Part shown: piece by piece, positions 42,511 through 50,262 of the stretch
How positions within the stretch are numbered: position 1 is the stretch's first letter
Layout: each line of letters starts with the position of its first letter
NCBI RefSeq assembly: GCF_002263495.1
Contig: NZ_CP022753.1
Span: forward strand, 3,596,001 to 3,660,000
Reading direction: 5' to 3'
DNA from: Nocardiopsis gilva YIM 90087
Lineage (GTDB): Bacteria > Actinomycetota > Actinomycetes > Streptosporangiales > Streptosporangiaceae
DNA: 64,000 nucleotides
The notes under the pieces: model-generated
Seen by the model: the letters and a program-made list of their open reading frames with translations, nothing else
What the model was told of the DNA's origin: nothing
Databases searched by the model: none
Program-made: the position numbers and the translations under genes

Positions 42511-42890
42511 GCACTCCCGCCCGCATTCGGCTGATTCGCATAACGACGACGGATGAGACCTCTTTCACTCGCTCTCCAGAATTCGATAGGGTCGCGGCAG
42601 TCACTCGGAGAGGTGGCCGGATCGCACCGGGCGATCAACGCTGGGTGAAGGCACCCCCACAACCATGTAACCCGCTGTGCCCAGCGTCAGAGACGACTCC
42701 GCCGAACGGCTCCCCGCACGTCCGTGCGATCGGGGCCGCGCGTCCGACGGACGACCCCGGTGCGCCAGGGCCTCGGGCGGACGAGTGAGACCGCACATGC
42801 GGGGACTGCCGCTCACAGTCCCCCACCACGTTGTTCTGCGCGTCCGACGCGTCCGCCACCCCTCGGAGGGGCGCGGAAAGGGAGGGCGCG
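42511..42890. other. Intergenic region, no feature recognised
   Basis: These 380 bp between the four-helix membrane gene and the zinc-ribbon gene contain short open frames without ribosome sites or coding character. I saw no hairpin or repeat worth naming. Confidence 0.4.
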
Positions 42891-44060
42891 ATGGCGAAGT
42901 CCACGTGGTGGTGTCCACGGTGCGACTTTTACAACAACCTCGACCGTAGAACATGCCTGAACTGCGGTGATCTACGGAAGACCGGCGCGACGACCGAATC
43001 CGGCACGGCCACCGCCCCGCAACCGGCGGCCGACGGGGAGCCGCGAGCGGTGCCCCCGCCCGCCGGTGCGTGGCGCTGTCAGGTCTGTGCCAGCGGCAAC
43101 GACACACGGGACGGCACCTGCCGGTACTGCGGCAACCGCCGACCGCCGAAGGGCCGCCCGATCGACGACGCCCACGGCATCCGATCGACACTGGCGGAGC
43201 CGTCGGGCCGTGAAACGAGCGAGGAGCCCGCCCCGGGGCGCGACGGCGATCTGCTCGCCACCCCGTGCACCCCCGGCGGTCCCCGAGAACCGTGGGCGGA
43301 CGCCGACGCCGCCAGCGGTGACGTCCCCCCACCCGCCGGCAGGGGGCCGGACACAGCCCCCCTCCCCCACGTCCCCGGGGAGTGCCCCTCCGGGCCACAG
43401 GACGCGACGGAACCGGGAATCCTCTCCGGATTCGACACGCCAGAGCTGGCGGAGCTGCGGCACGGGCGCCATGAGCGCCACGCGTCGATCACCGACTCCT
43501 CGTTCGTCGGACGGGTCCGCCGGAACCTCACCTCCGCCGGTCTCCTCGGACTGCTCGTGCCGCCCCTGCTCCTCCTGCTCCTGTACGGCTGTGCGCACCA
43601 GGGCGACGAACCCGCGAACTCCGGGGCGGGGGCGGCGCGGCCCGCGGCACCGGCCCCGACGCCGGGCGGCGATGACGAGCGCGCCTCCTCGGCGCCGGAC
43701 GAATCCGACTGCCCGGCCCGCATCGCCCGACTCTTCCCGCAGCCCGAGGAAGGCACCCTCGTCGAGGCGTTCATGTCCGCGGACAAGCTGATCACGCTGT
43801 GCCGGACCGAAAGCGGCCGCCTCTTCTACTACGGGGAGTACTATGCCGAGCCGGAGAGCGGGACGCTCGTACCCGCCGAGGTGACCGATAACGGGTACGT
43901 CGCCGAGAGCGGCCCCTTCCGCTACGAGATCTCCGGCGACGAGGTCGTCGTCTTCCGCAACGGCGAGGAGCTGTCCCGGGACATGCTCATGCCCCTGACC
44001 GAGCCGCGTCCGCCGTCCCCGACCGTAGGGGACGACACGGACCTCGGCGTGGACGCGTGA
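42891..44060 (+). CDS. Membrane protein with two RanBP2-type zinc ribbons
   Basis: A 389-residue protein from ATG 42891 (GGGAGG upstream; a longer in-frame start is less likely). Two zinc ribbons open the protein: WWCPRCDFYNNLDRRTCLNC and WRCQVCASGNDTRDGTCRYC, each W-x-C-x2-C-x10-C-x2-C, the RanBP2 pattern. A long Pro/Asp-rich disordered stretch follows (about 75-225), then one transmembrane helix (about 228-245, SAGLLGLLVPPLLLLLLYG) and an extracytoplasmic domain of about 120 residues with the aromatic block RLFYYGEYYAEPESG. The ribbons would face the cytoplasm. It may link an intracellular protein or RNA signal to the cell surface; no function is known to me. Confidence 0.78.
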   Translation: MAKSTWWCPRCDFYNNLDRRTCLNCGDLRKTGATTESGTATAPQPAADGEPRAVPPPAGAWRCQVCASGNDTRDGTCRYCGNRRPPKGRPIDDAHGIRSTLAEPSGRETSEEPAPGRDGDLLATPCTPGGPREPWADADAASGDVPPPAGRGPDTAPLPHVPGECPSGPQDATEPGILSGFDTPELAELRHGRHERHASITDSSFVGRVRRNLTSAGLLGLLVPPLLLLLLYGCAHQGDEPANSGAGAARPAAPAPTPGGDDERASSAPDESDCPARIARLFPQPEEGTLVEAFMSADKLITLCRTESGRLFYYGEYYAEPESGTLVPAEVTDNGYVAESGPFRYEISGDEVVVFRNGEELSRDMLMPLTEPRPPSPTVGDDTDLGVDA

Positions 44061-44307
44061 GAACCCAAGCGGCGTCGATCCGACGGTCGGCACTCCCGGT
44101 TCCAAACCGTCCATTCCGCCCGCGCCGCCGCATGTGTGCCATTACCGAATCGTCATGGACACGCCCCACAATCTGGTCTCCGCCGCGGACCGGGTGCCGT
44201 ACGGTCGTCATCCGGAAATCCATCCACGCGGGTCCCACTGGCGCCTCCGGGGCCACGGACCCGATCCCCACGACGGGTGGCGACACCACCCCTGGAATGG
44301 AGACCTT

Positions 44308-45462
44308 GTGCGACGGCGCAACTTCCTCGCGGCGAGTACCACGGCCGGAGTCGCCATGGCGACGCTCGGCAGCACGGCGGCCGCGAACCGGTCCACCCCG
44401 ACCGAGTCGGCCCCGACACCGGGCACCACGCCCGGTGAGCGCGGCGTTCCCCAGACCCTGACCGAGCGGTCCACCGCGAGCACCACCACACCCCGCATGG
44501 TGCGGCCGGAGGCCGGCTTCGACTACGTCGCGGTCCGTTCTGGCGAGAACGCGCCGCGCAGCGCCGCGATCCGCTTCGAGGCCCCCGATGGCCTGACCGA
44601 ATGGCGGTCGCTGCACTTCCACGGAGACGGGCGTGACGACAGGCCGGCCACCCCGGCGGCCCTCACGCCGGTCCCCGCTGGATGCACCGGATACGAGATC
44701 AGCGCGGAGGGCACGGACCGTGCCGAGTGTGTTGCGATGAACCTGCACGACGGGGGCAAAGTGCGTATGGGCGGCAGGCCCGTGGGCGAACTCTACGACG
44801 ACACCGACACCGATCCCAAGGGCGGCCTGCTGGTCAAGTACCGCACCCGGGCGGGGTGGGGCGCCGACGAGTCGCTGCGGTTCAACGACGAGGGCGAGGA
44901 GGAGTGGCCGACCGCGTACTACCCGGTCCAGGCCATCACGGTGCACCACAGCGCCTGGGAGATCGGGGACGACGGCGCCGCCGCCAACGTGCGGGCGATC
45001 TACCACCTCCACGCGGTGGAGAACGGGTGGGGCGACATCGGCTACCACCTGCTCATCGACCCCGACGGCACGGTCTACGAGGGGCGCTGGTCCGGAAGCG
45101 ACCTGATGCCGATCTTCCGTACGATCCCGCTGCCCGGGCGGGCGGAGGCGGTGACCGCGGGCCACGTCTACCAGTTCAACTCCGGCAACATCGGGATCTG
45201 TATGCTCGGTGACTTCACCGACCGGATGCCCACCCAGAAGGCCCAGGACAGCCTGGTGCACACGCTGCGCGCCCTGTGCTGGATCACCGGCGTGGACCCG
45301 GTGGAGGAGGTCGAGTACGTCAACCCGGTGAACGGGAAGAAGGCCACCCAGCAGGGCGTGTCACGCCACCGCGACTGGCTTCCGACCGAGTGCCCGGGCA
45401 ACACGTTCGCCGAGCACTTCGACACGGCGATCCGCCAGCGCGTCGCGCGCGGCCTGGTCTGA
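44308..45462 (+). CDS. Tat-exported peptidoglycan recognition protein / N-acetylmuramoyl-L-alanine amidase
   Basis: A 384-residue protein from GTG 44308 with GGAG upstream. The N-terminus RRRNFLAASTTAGVAMATLG is a twin-arginine signal peptide. A beta-type domain (about 70-180) precedes the PGRP/amidase_2 domain (about 200-375): AITVHHSAWE and IGYHLLIDPDGTVYEGRW supply zinc-binding histidines, and ECPGNTF supplies the cysteine ligand. It should cleave the bond between muramic acid and the stem peptide outside the cell, in wall remodelling or lysis of competitors. A 13-bp bidirectional terminator separates it from the siderophore permeases. Confidence 0.9.
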   Translation: MRRRNFLAASTTAGVAMATLGSTAAANRSTPTESAPTPGTTPGERGVPQTLTERSTASTTTPRMVRPEAGFDYVAVRSGENAPRSAAIRFEAPDGLTEWRSLHFHGDGRDDRPATPAALTPVPAGCTGYEISAEGTDRAECVAMNLHDGGKVRMGGRPVGELYDDTDTDPKGGLLVKYRTRAGWGADESLRFNDEGEEEWPTAYYPVQAITVHHSAWEIGDDGAAANVRAIYHLHAVENGWGDIGYHLLIDPDGTVYEGRWSGSDLMPIFRTIPLPGRAEAVTAGHVYQFNSGNIGICMLGDFTDRMPTQKAQDSLVHTLRALCWITGVDPVEEVEYVNPVNGKKATQQGVSRHRDWLPTECPGNTFAEHFDTAIRQRVARGLV

Positions 45463-45492
45463 CGGGCGTCGATCGCCCACCGAGCACACCAC

Positions 45493-45528
45493 GGTGTCTC
45501 CGGGGACCAGAGCCGCCCCGGAGACACC
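45493..45528. terminator. Bidirectional terminator
   Basis: GGTGTCTCCGGGG (45493-45505) pairs perfectly with CCCCGGAGACACC (45516-45528), loop 10 bases, between two convergent genes. Confidence 0.85.
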
Positions 45529-45543
45529 CGCCGGATCGCGGTG

Positions 45544-46683
45544 TCAGCCCCGGCCCCGCCGCCACTCGGCGATGAGCAGCCAGATGAGGTAGAGCCCGCC
45601 GATGAGGCCGGTCGCGGTACCGACCGGAAGGGCCGCGGTGCTGAAGAGCCGCTGCACCGCGAAGTCGCCCACCAGCAGCAACAGCGCACCCATGAGGGCA
45701 GCCGGAATCAGGCCGGGACCCGGTGACCCGGTGAGGCGTTGGGCCAGCTGCGGGGCGGCCAGCGCCACGAAGAGGATCGGCCCGGTCGCGGCGGTCGCGA
45801 TCGCGGCCAGCACCACGCTCACCGCGATGAGCACCAGCCTGCTGCGCTCCACACCGACGCCGAGTGCCTTGGCCGCGTCATCGCCCATGCCGAGCAGGGA
45901 CAGGGCGCGGCCGTGGTAGACGGCGACCGGGAGGAGGACCGCCAGCGCCAGGCCGACCGCCACCGCCTGCTCGGTCCCGACCTTGTTGATGCTGCCGACC
46001 AGCCAGGCCTGGGCGGCCAGGGCGTCCGTCAGGCTGGCCCGGGTGATCAGGTAGGAGTTGGCGGCCAGCGCCATGGCGGCGATGCCGATGCCCACGAGGA
46101 TGAACCGGCTGCCGCGCACGCCGCGGGTGAACGCCAGCAGGTAGATGATCACGGCGGTGACCACGCCGCCGACCAGGGCGCCCAGCGCGACCTGGAGCAT
46201 GCTTCCGCTCACCAGCACGATGACGATGAGCGCACCGGTGGCCGCGCCGTTGGTGAAGCCGATGATGTCCGGGCTGCCCAAGGGGTTGCCCGACAGCCGC
46301 TGCAAAATGGCGCCGCTGACCGCCAGGGACGCGCCGACGAACAGCGCGGTGAGCAGGCGCGGCATGCGCAGCGTGAAGACGATGAACTCGTGGCCGGGAC
46401 TACCTTGACCGGCCAGGACAGAGACGACCTCGGACGGGCTGAGGGGGAAGTCGCCGACGGTGAGGGCGAGGACGGCCATCCCGAGGAGTCCGGCGGCCAG
46501 CACCGCGCACGCCACGACCGTCCGGACATGGACGCGCAGCGCGACCCTCTCGCCCCGGGTACGCAGTGGGGCATACCCGGTCGGCGTTCCGGCGGATTCG
46601 GCGCGGGCGCGCGGGATGCGGGCGGGAGGACCCATGGTGGCGACCGACCGGTTGTGGGGCGCGCGCCCCTGCGGCGCGGTCAC
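45544..46683 (-). CDS. Iron-siderophore ABC transporter permease (FecCD family), second subunit
   Basis: A 379-residue permease from GTG 46683, which overlaps the stop of the upstream permease by GTGA, so the two are translationally coupled; an ATG at 46635 is an alternative. The FecCD fold with about nine to ten helices is clear: LRMPRLLTALFVGASLAVSG near the start, GNPLGSPDIIGFTNGAATGA, the ATPase-contact loop SLLGMGDDAAKALGV and ATGPILFVALAAPQLAQRL. It imports ferric siderophore across the cytoplasmic membrane together with the next permease; neither a binding protein nor an ATPase gene is in the window. A divergent iron box lies upstream of the pair. Confidence 0.94.
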   Translation of the reverse strand: MTAPQGRAPHNRSVATMGPPARIPRARAESAGTPTGYAPLRTRGERVALRVHVRTVVACAVLAAGLLGMAVLALTVGDFPLSPSEVVSVLAGQGSPGHEFIVFTLRMPRLLTALFVGASLAVSGAILQRLSGNPLGSPDIIGFTNGAATGALIVIVLVSGSMLQVALGALVGGVVTAVIIYLLAFTRGVRGSRFILVGIGIAAMALAANSYLITRASLTDALAAQAWLVGSINKVGTEQAVAVGLALAVLLPVAVYHGRALSLLGMGDDAAKALGVGVERSRLVLIAVSVVLAAIATAATGPILFVALAAPQLAQRLTGSPGPGLIPAALMGALLLLVGDFAVQRLFSTAALPVGTATGLIGGLYLIWLLIAEWRRGRG

Positions 46684-47747
46684 AGCGCGGCCAACCGGCG
46701 ACGACGGCACAGGGCGATGAACACGGGAGCTCCGATGAAGGCGGTGACGATGCCGACCTGCAGCTCGCCCGGCGCGCCGAGCACGCGGCCCACGACGTCG
46801 GATCCGAGGAGCAGAATCGGGGCGAGCAGCAGGGAGTAGGCCAGCACCCAGCGCTGGTCGGGGCCGACGATCAGCCGGGCCACATGCGGGACGGCCAGCC
46901 CGACGAACGTGATCGGCCCGGCGGCGGCGGTGGCGGCCCCGCACAGGAGCATGACCGCGACGGCGCCGAGTACGCGGGTGCGCCTGATGCGGACGCCCAG
47001 GGCACTGCCCATCTGGTCGCCGAGCGCCAGGGCGTTGAGCGGCCGCGCGAGGGCCAGCGCGATGACCGTACCCACGATGATGAAGGGCGCGACGGGCAGC
47101 AGGACGTTGAAGTAGCGGCCGGCGAGCGACCCGACGTTCCAGAACCGGAACTCGTCGAACGCCCGCGGGTTGATCAGCAGCATGGCGCTGTTGAAGGCGT
47201 ACAGCACGGCGGTGATCGCCGCCCCGGCCAACACCAACCGGTCCGGCGTCGCCGCCCGCCCCCCGGTCGACCCGATGGCGTAGACGACGACGGACGCCAC
47301 CACGGCACCGGCGAAGGCGAACCACACATATCCGGTGACCGCCGAGACCCCGAAGAACGCGATCGCCACGACCACCCCGGTCGAGGCGCCCAGGCTCACC
47401 CCGAGAATCCCGGGATCGGCCAGCGGGTTGCGGGTGAGCGCCTGCATCAACGCGCCGGAAAGCCCCAGGGCGATCCCCACCAGCGCACCGAGAATCGTCC
47501 GGGGGATCCGGTAGTCGTGCACGATGACGGCCTCGCGGGATCCGTCAGGGTGCCACAGCAGCTCCCAGACCGTGGCTAAGGGAATGTCGCTGGTCCCCAC
47601 CCAGATGCTGAGCAGGGCGACGCACCCCAGCGCCGCGAGCGCCACCGGTATCCCGAGACGGCGCACGATCGGATCACGGGAACGCCGCTCCGTCCGCTCA
47701 TCGGGGTCGGCGACGCTCCTCTCCTGCGAGCGAGCGGTGACCGACAC
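46680..47747 (-). CDS. Iron-siderophore ABC transporter permease (FecCD family), first subunit
   Basis: A 355-residue permease from GTG 47747 with AGGAGG 8 bases upstream. Typical FecCD motifs: DYRIPRTILGALVGIALGLSG, RNPLADPGILGVSLGASTGV, NALALGDQMGSALGV (ATPase coupling) and AGPITFVGLAVPHVARLI. It forms the heterodimeric channel with the following permease. An IdeR/DmdR-type iron box sits 42-60 bases upstream of the start, so it should be repressed when iron is plentiful. It is divergent from the ABC exporter genes, making import and export a shared iron-controlled unit. Confidence 0.94.
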   Translation of the reverse strand: MSVTARSQERSVADPDERTERRSRDPIVRRLGIPVALAALGCVALLSIWVGTSDIPLATVWELLWHPDGSREAVIVHDYRIPRTILGALVGIALGLSGALMQALTRNPLADPGILGVSLGASTGVVVAIAFFGVSAVTGYVWFAFAGAVVASVVVYAIGSTGGRAATPDRLVLAGAAITAVLYAFNSAMLLINPRAFDEFRFWNVGSLAGRYFNVLLPVAPFIIVGTVIALALARPLNALALGDQMGSALGVRIRRTRVLGAVAVMLLCGAATAAAGPITFVGLAVPHVARLIVGPDQRWVLAYSLLLAPILLLGSDVVGRVLGAPGELQVGIVTAFIGAPVFIALCRRRRLAAL

Positions 47748-47788
47748 CGGCGACCTCCTGAATGGGCGACGCAGTCCCGAATTGTTCC

Positions 47789-47807
47789 TAAGGTGAGGCT
47801 AACCGAA
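47789..47807 (-). promoter_or_regulatory. Iron box (IdeR/DmdR) upstream of the permeases
   Basis: TAAGGTGAGGCTAACCGAA matches 16 of 19 positions of the iron-box consensus TTAGGTTAGGCTAACCTAA. It lies just upstream of the permease operon start. Confidence 0.8.
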
Positions 47808-48309
47808 CCGCGATGCTAACGGAGATCGCGGGTGGGGATCAACGTTCTGAATAAATGCCGAATATCACGCGAACAAGGACTAATGGGATATCCCATCACC
47901 GCCGAGGAACGGACGATCGCTGGTCGCTCCCGGGATGTGGAGCCGACGCCCGAGCGACTCCTGCTCCGTGATGTCACGGTGGCCGACCGAGGGAGCCATG
48001 CGGCCACAGGGGAAGGAGTAGTGGGCGACACCCTCGGCCACCACCGCGTCGAGGGAAGGTTCACGGACGGCGGAGACCGCGCCCGTCGTGCCCACGGGTA
48101 CCGGCCGCGACACGGCGCCCTCAGCGTCAGCCCGTTCCAGCCGCCCACAGCGACGGAGTCTTTCCAGCTCAGCCCTGTGACATCGCGTCGCGATGCGTCG
48201 ATGGCGCCGAGCGGCGGCAGAGCGGCGCAGAGGGCATCACGCGACGCCCCGAACCCGCGCACTCACGCGCCGTAGATCTGGGAGTCCGATGAATGCGTGA
48301 AGTGCGATC

Positions 48310-48328
48310 TTAGACTAGCCTTACCTAA
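48310..48328 (+). promoter_or_regulatory. Iron box (IdeR/DmdR) upstream of the ABC exporter
   Basis: TTAGACTAGCCTTACCTAA matches 16 of 19 positions of the reverse-complement consensus TTAGGTTAGCCTAACCTAA. It lies 44 bases before the exporter start at 48372, supporting that start rather than the ATG at 48297, which would place the box inside the gene. Confidence 0.82.
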
Positions 48329-48371
48329 CCGATTGCTAACCGTGCCGGGCGACCCGTCGGAGGTAAGTGGA

Positions 48372-50147
48372 GTGGTGCGCGCAGAAGAGCCTGCCGAAGG
48401 GGCGGGCGGCTCCGCAGCGAGTTGGACGGGGCGTCGCGTGGTGCTGCGCGCGGTTTCCGGGCAGCGGCGGTTGATCACCGGGGCATCCGTGCTCGCCGCT
48501 TCGCACCAGGCGTGCGAGGCGCTGGTCCCGGTCGTCATCGGTGTGCTGATCGACGAGGCGGTGTCGACGGGGTCGGTCGCCGCGCTCGTCCGCTGGCTGG
48601 TGATCCTGGCGGTGCTGTTCACGGTGCTCTCCTACAGCTACCGGTTCGCCGCGCGCGGTGCCGAGCGGGCGTCGGAACAGGCGGCGCACCGGCTGCGGAT
48701 CGAGCTGGGTGAGCGGGTTCTCGATCCCCAGGGCGGTGCCGAGGCCGGGCGGTTGCCCGGTGCGCTGGTCAACATCGCGACCGAGGACGCCAAGCGCGTC
48801 GGCCGGGTCAACGGCGCGGTGCCGTTCGGCGTCGCCGGGGTGGCCGGGCTGTTGGTCAGCGCCGTCGCACTGCTGGTGATCTCGACCCCGCTGGGTCTGC
48901 TCGTTCTCCTGGGAACCCCTCCCCTGCTGTGGCTCGCGCACGTGATCGGTCGTCCGCTGGAGCGCCGCAGCGGCGTGGAGCAGGAGCGTGCCGCACACGC
49001 CTCCGGGACCGCGGCCGACCTGGTGTCCGGGTTGCGGGTCCTCAAGGGGATCGGTGCGGAGAACGCGGCGGTGACCCGCTACCGGGAGGCGAGCCGGAAC
49101 TCTCTGGCCGCCACGCTGCGCGCCACGCGCGCCCAGGCCGGGCACGACGGGGCGCTCTTCGCCCTCACCGGAGGGTTCATCGCACTCGTCGCCCTGGTCG
49201 GCGGCCACCTGGCGATCGGCGGATCCATCAGCATCGGCGACCTGGTCGCGGCGGTCGGCCTGGCGCAGTTCCTCCTCGGTCCGTTCCAGATCTTCTCGTG
49301 GGTGAACGGAATGCTGGCCCAGGGCCGCGCTTCGGCCGAGCGGGTGGCCTCGGTTCTGGCGGCGCCCCCGGCGGTGGCGGCCGGTGACGGCCGACTGCCG
49401 CAGGAGGTCACCGGCCGCCTGCGGCTGAAGGGCGTCACGCACGGCGCGCTGCACGACGTGGATCTGGACATCGCCCCCGGACGCCTGACCGGTGTGGTCG
49501 CCCCCGACCCGGCCGCCGCCGCGGCCCTGTTGGAGTGCCTGGGACGCGACGCCGACCCGGCGACGGGCTCGATCGAACTCGACGGCGTGGAGCTGTCGGG
49601 ACTCCACCCCAGCGACGTACGCGCCGCGATCCTGGTCGCCGCGCACGACGCCGACCTGTTCGAAGGCACGCTGTGGGAGAACGTGACAGCGGCCGTCTCC
49701 GGAGCGGCGGAGGAGAAGGCGGAGGACACCGATCCGAGCGCGGCGATGAGCGCGGGGGTCGGGCGGGCACTGACCGCGGCTGCCGCCGACGAAGTCGCCA
49801 GCACCCTGCCGCACGGCGTCGACACGACAATCACCGAGCGCGGCCGCTCCCTCTCCGGTGGCCAGCGCCAGCGCGTCGCCCTCGCCCGGGCGCTCGCCGC
49901 CGATCCGCCGGTGCTGGTGGTCCACGACCCGACCACGGCCGTCGACGCGGTCACCGAGTCCCGCGTCGCCTCCGAGATCGCCGAGGTCCGCCGGGGACGC
50001 ACGACCGTGCTGGTCACGACCAGCCCGGCACTGCTCGCGGCGACCGACCGCGTGGTGGTGATCGACGGCGGCACCGTGACCGCCGCGGGCACGCACACCG
50101 AACTCCTGCACACCGACCCCGCCTACCGCTCGGCAGTGCTCACGTGA
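48372..50147 (+). CDS. ABC exporter half-transporter with degenerate ATP site (siderophore export)
   Basis: A 591-residue half-transporter from GTG 48372 (GGAGG 8 bases upstream). Six transmembrane helices fill about residues 20-310, and an NBD follows. The NBD keeps the signature SLSGGQRQRVALARAL but lacks the rest of the ATP site: the P-loop position reads VVAPDPAAAAAL with no GKS/T, the catalytic glutamate is Pro (VLVVHDPTTAVD) and the H-loop histidine is replaced (VLVTTSPALL). It must work with the next gene, which has the complementary intact and defective motifs. Its place between the FecCD genes and the NRPS, behind an iron box, points to export of the siderophore. Confidence 0.9.
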   Translation: MVRAEEPAEGAGGSAASWTGRRVVLRAVSGQRRLITGASVLAASHQACEALVPVVIGVLIDEAVSTGSVAALVRWLVILAVLFTVLSYSYRFAARGAERASEQAAHRLRIELGERVLDPQGGAEAGRLPGALVNIATEDAKRVGRVNGAVPFGVAGVAGLLVSAVALLVISTPLGLLVLLGTPPLLWLAHVIGRPLERRSGVEQERAAHASGTAADLVSGLRVLKGIGAENAAVTRYREASRNSLAATLRATRAQAGHDGALFALTGGFIALVALVGGHLAIGGSISIGDLVAAVGLAQFLLGPFQIFSWVNGMLAQGRASAERVASVLAAPPAVAAGDGRLPQEVTGRLRLKGVTHGALHDVDLDIAPGRLTGVVAPDPAAAAALLECLGRDADPATGSIELDGVELSGLHPSDVRAAILVAAHDADLFEGTLWENVTAAVSGAAEEKAEDTDPSAAMSAGVGRALTAAAADEVASTLPHGVDTTITERGRSLSGGQRQRVALARALAADPPVLVVHDPTTAVDAVTESRVASEIAEVRRGRTTVLVTTSPALLAATDRVVVIDGGTVTAAGTHTELLHTDPAYRSAVLT

Positions 50148-50262
50148 GCCCGGCCGCAGCCAGCACCAGCGGGACACCCCGGCGCGCGACATCGTGGCGC
50201 CGAGAACCCCATGTCCCCCACCGCCACCACTCTGACCACCAACGACCGCAGAGGGATCCCCG

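Larger units (their letters stand above)
47748..48371. other. Divergent control region of siderophore import and export
   Basis: These 624 bp have an iron box at each end (47789 and 48310) and several short open frames without coding signs. No gene is called. The central part (47830-48290) shows nothing I can name. Confidence 0.5.

Noticed and set aside
46684-47325. A longer start for the downstream FecCD permease
   Set aside because: The extension is out-of-frame shadow of the first permease; GTG 46683 overlaps the upstream stop as expected for coupled genes.
47816-48275. Open frames on both strands in the divergent siderophore control region
   Set aside because: No ribosome sites, no similarity, and Arg/Ser/Pro-rich composition typical of random high-GC frames.
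48297-48371. ATG 48297 as the start of the ABC exporter
   Set aside because: It would put the iron box (48310-48328) inside the gene; GTG 48372 has GGAGG at good spacing.
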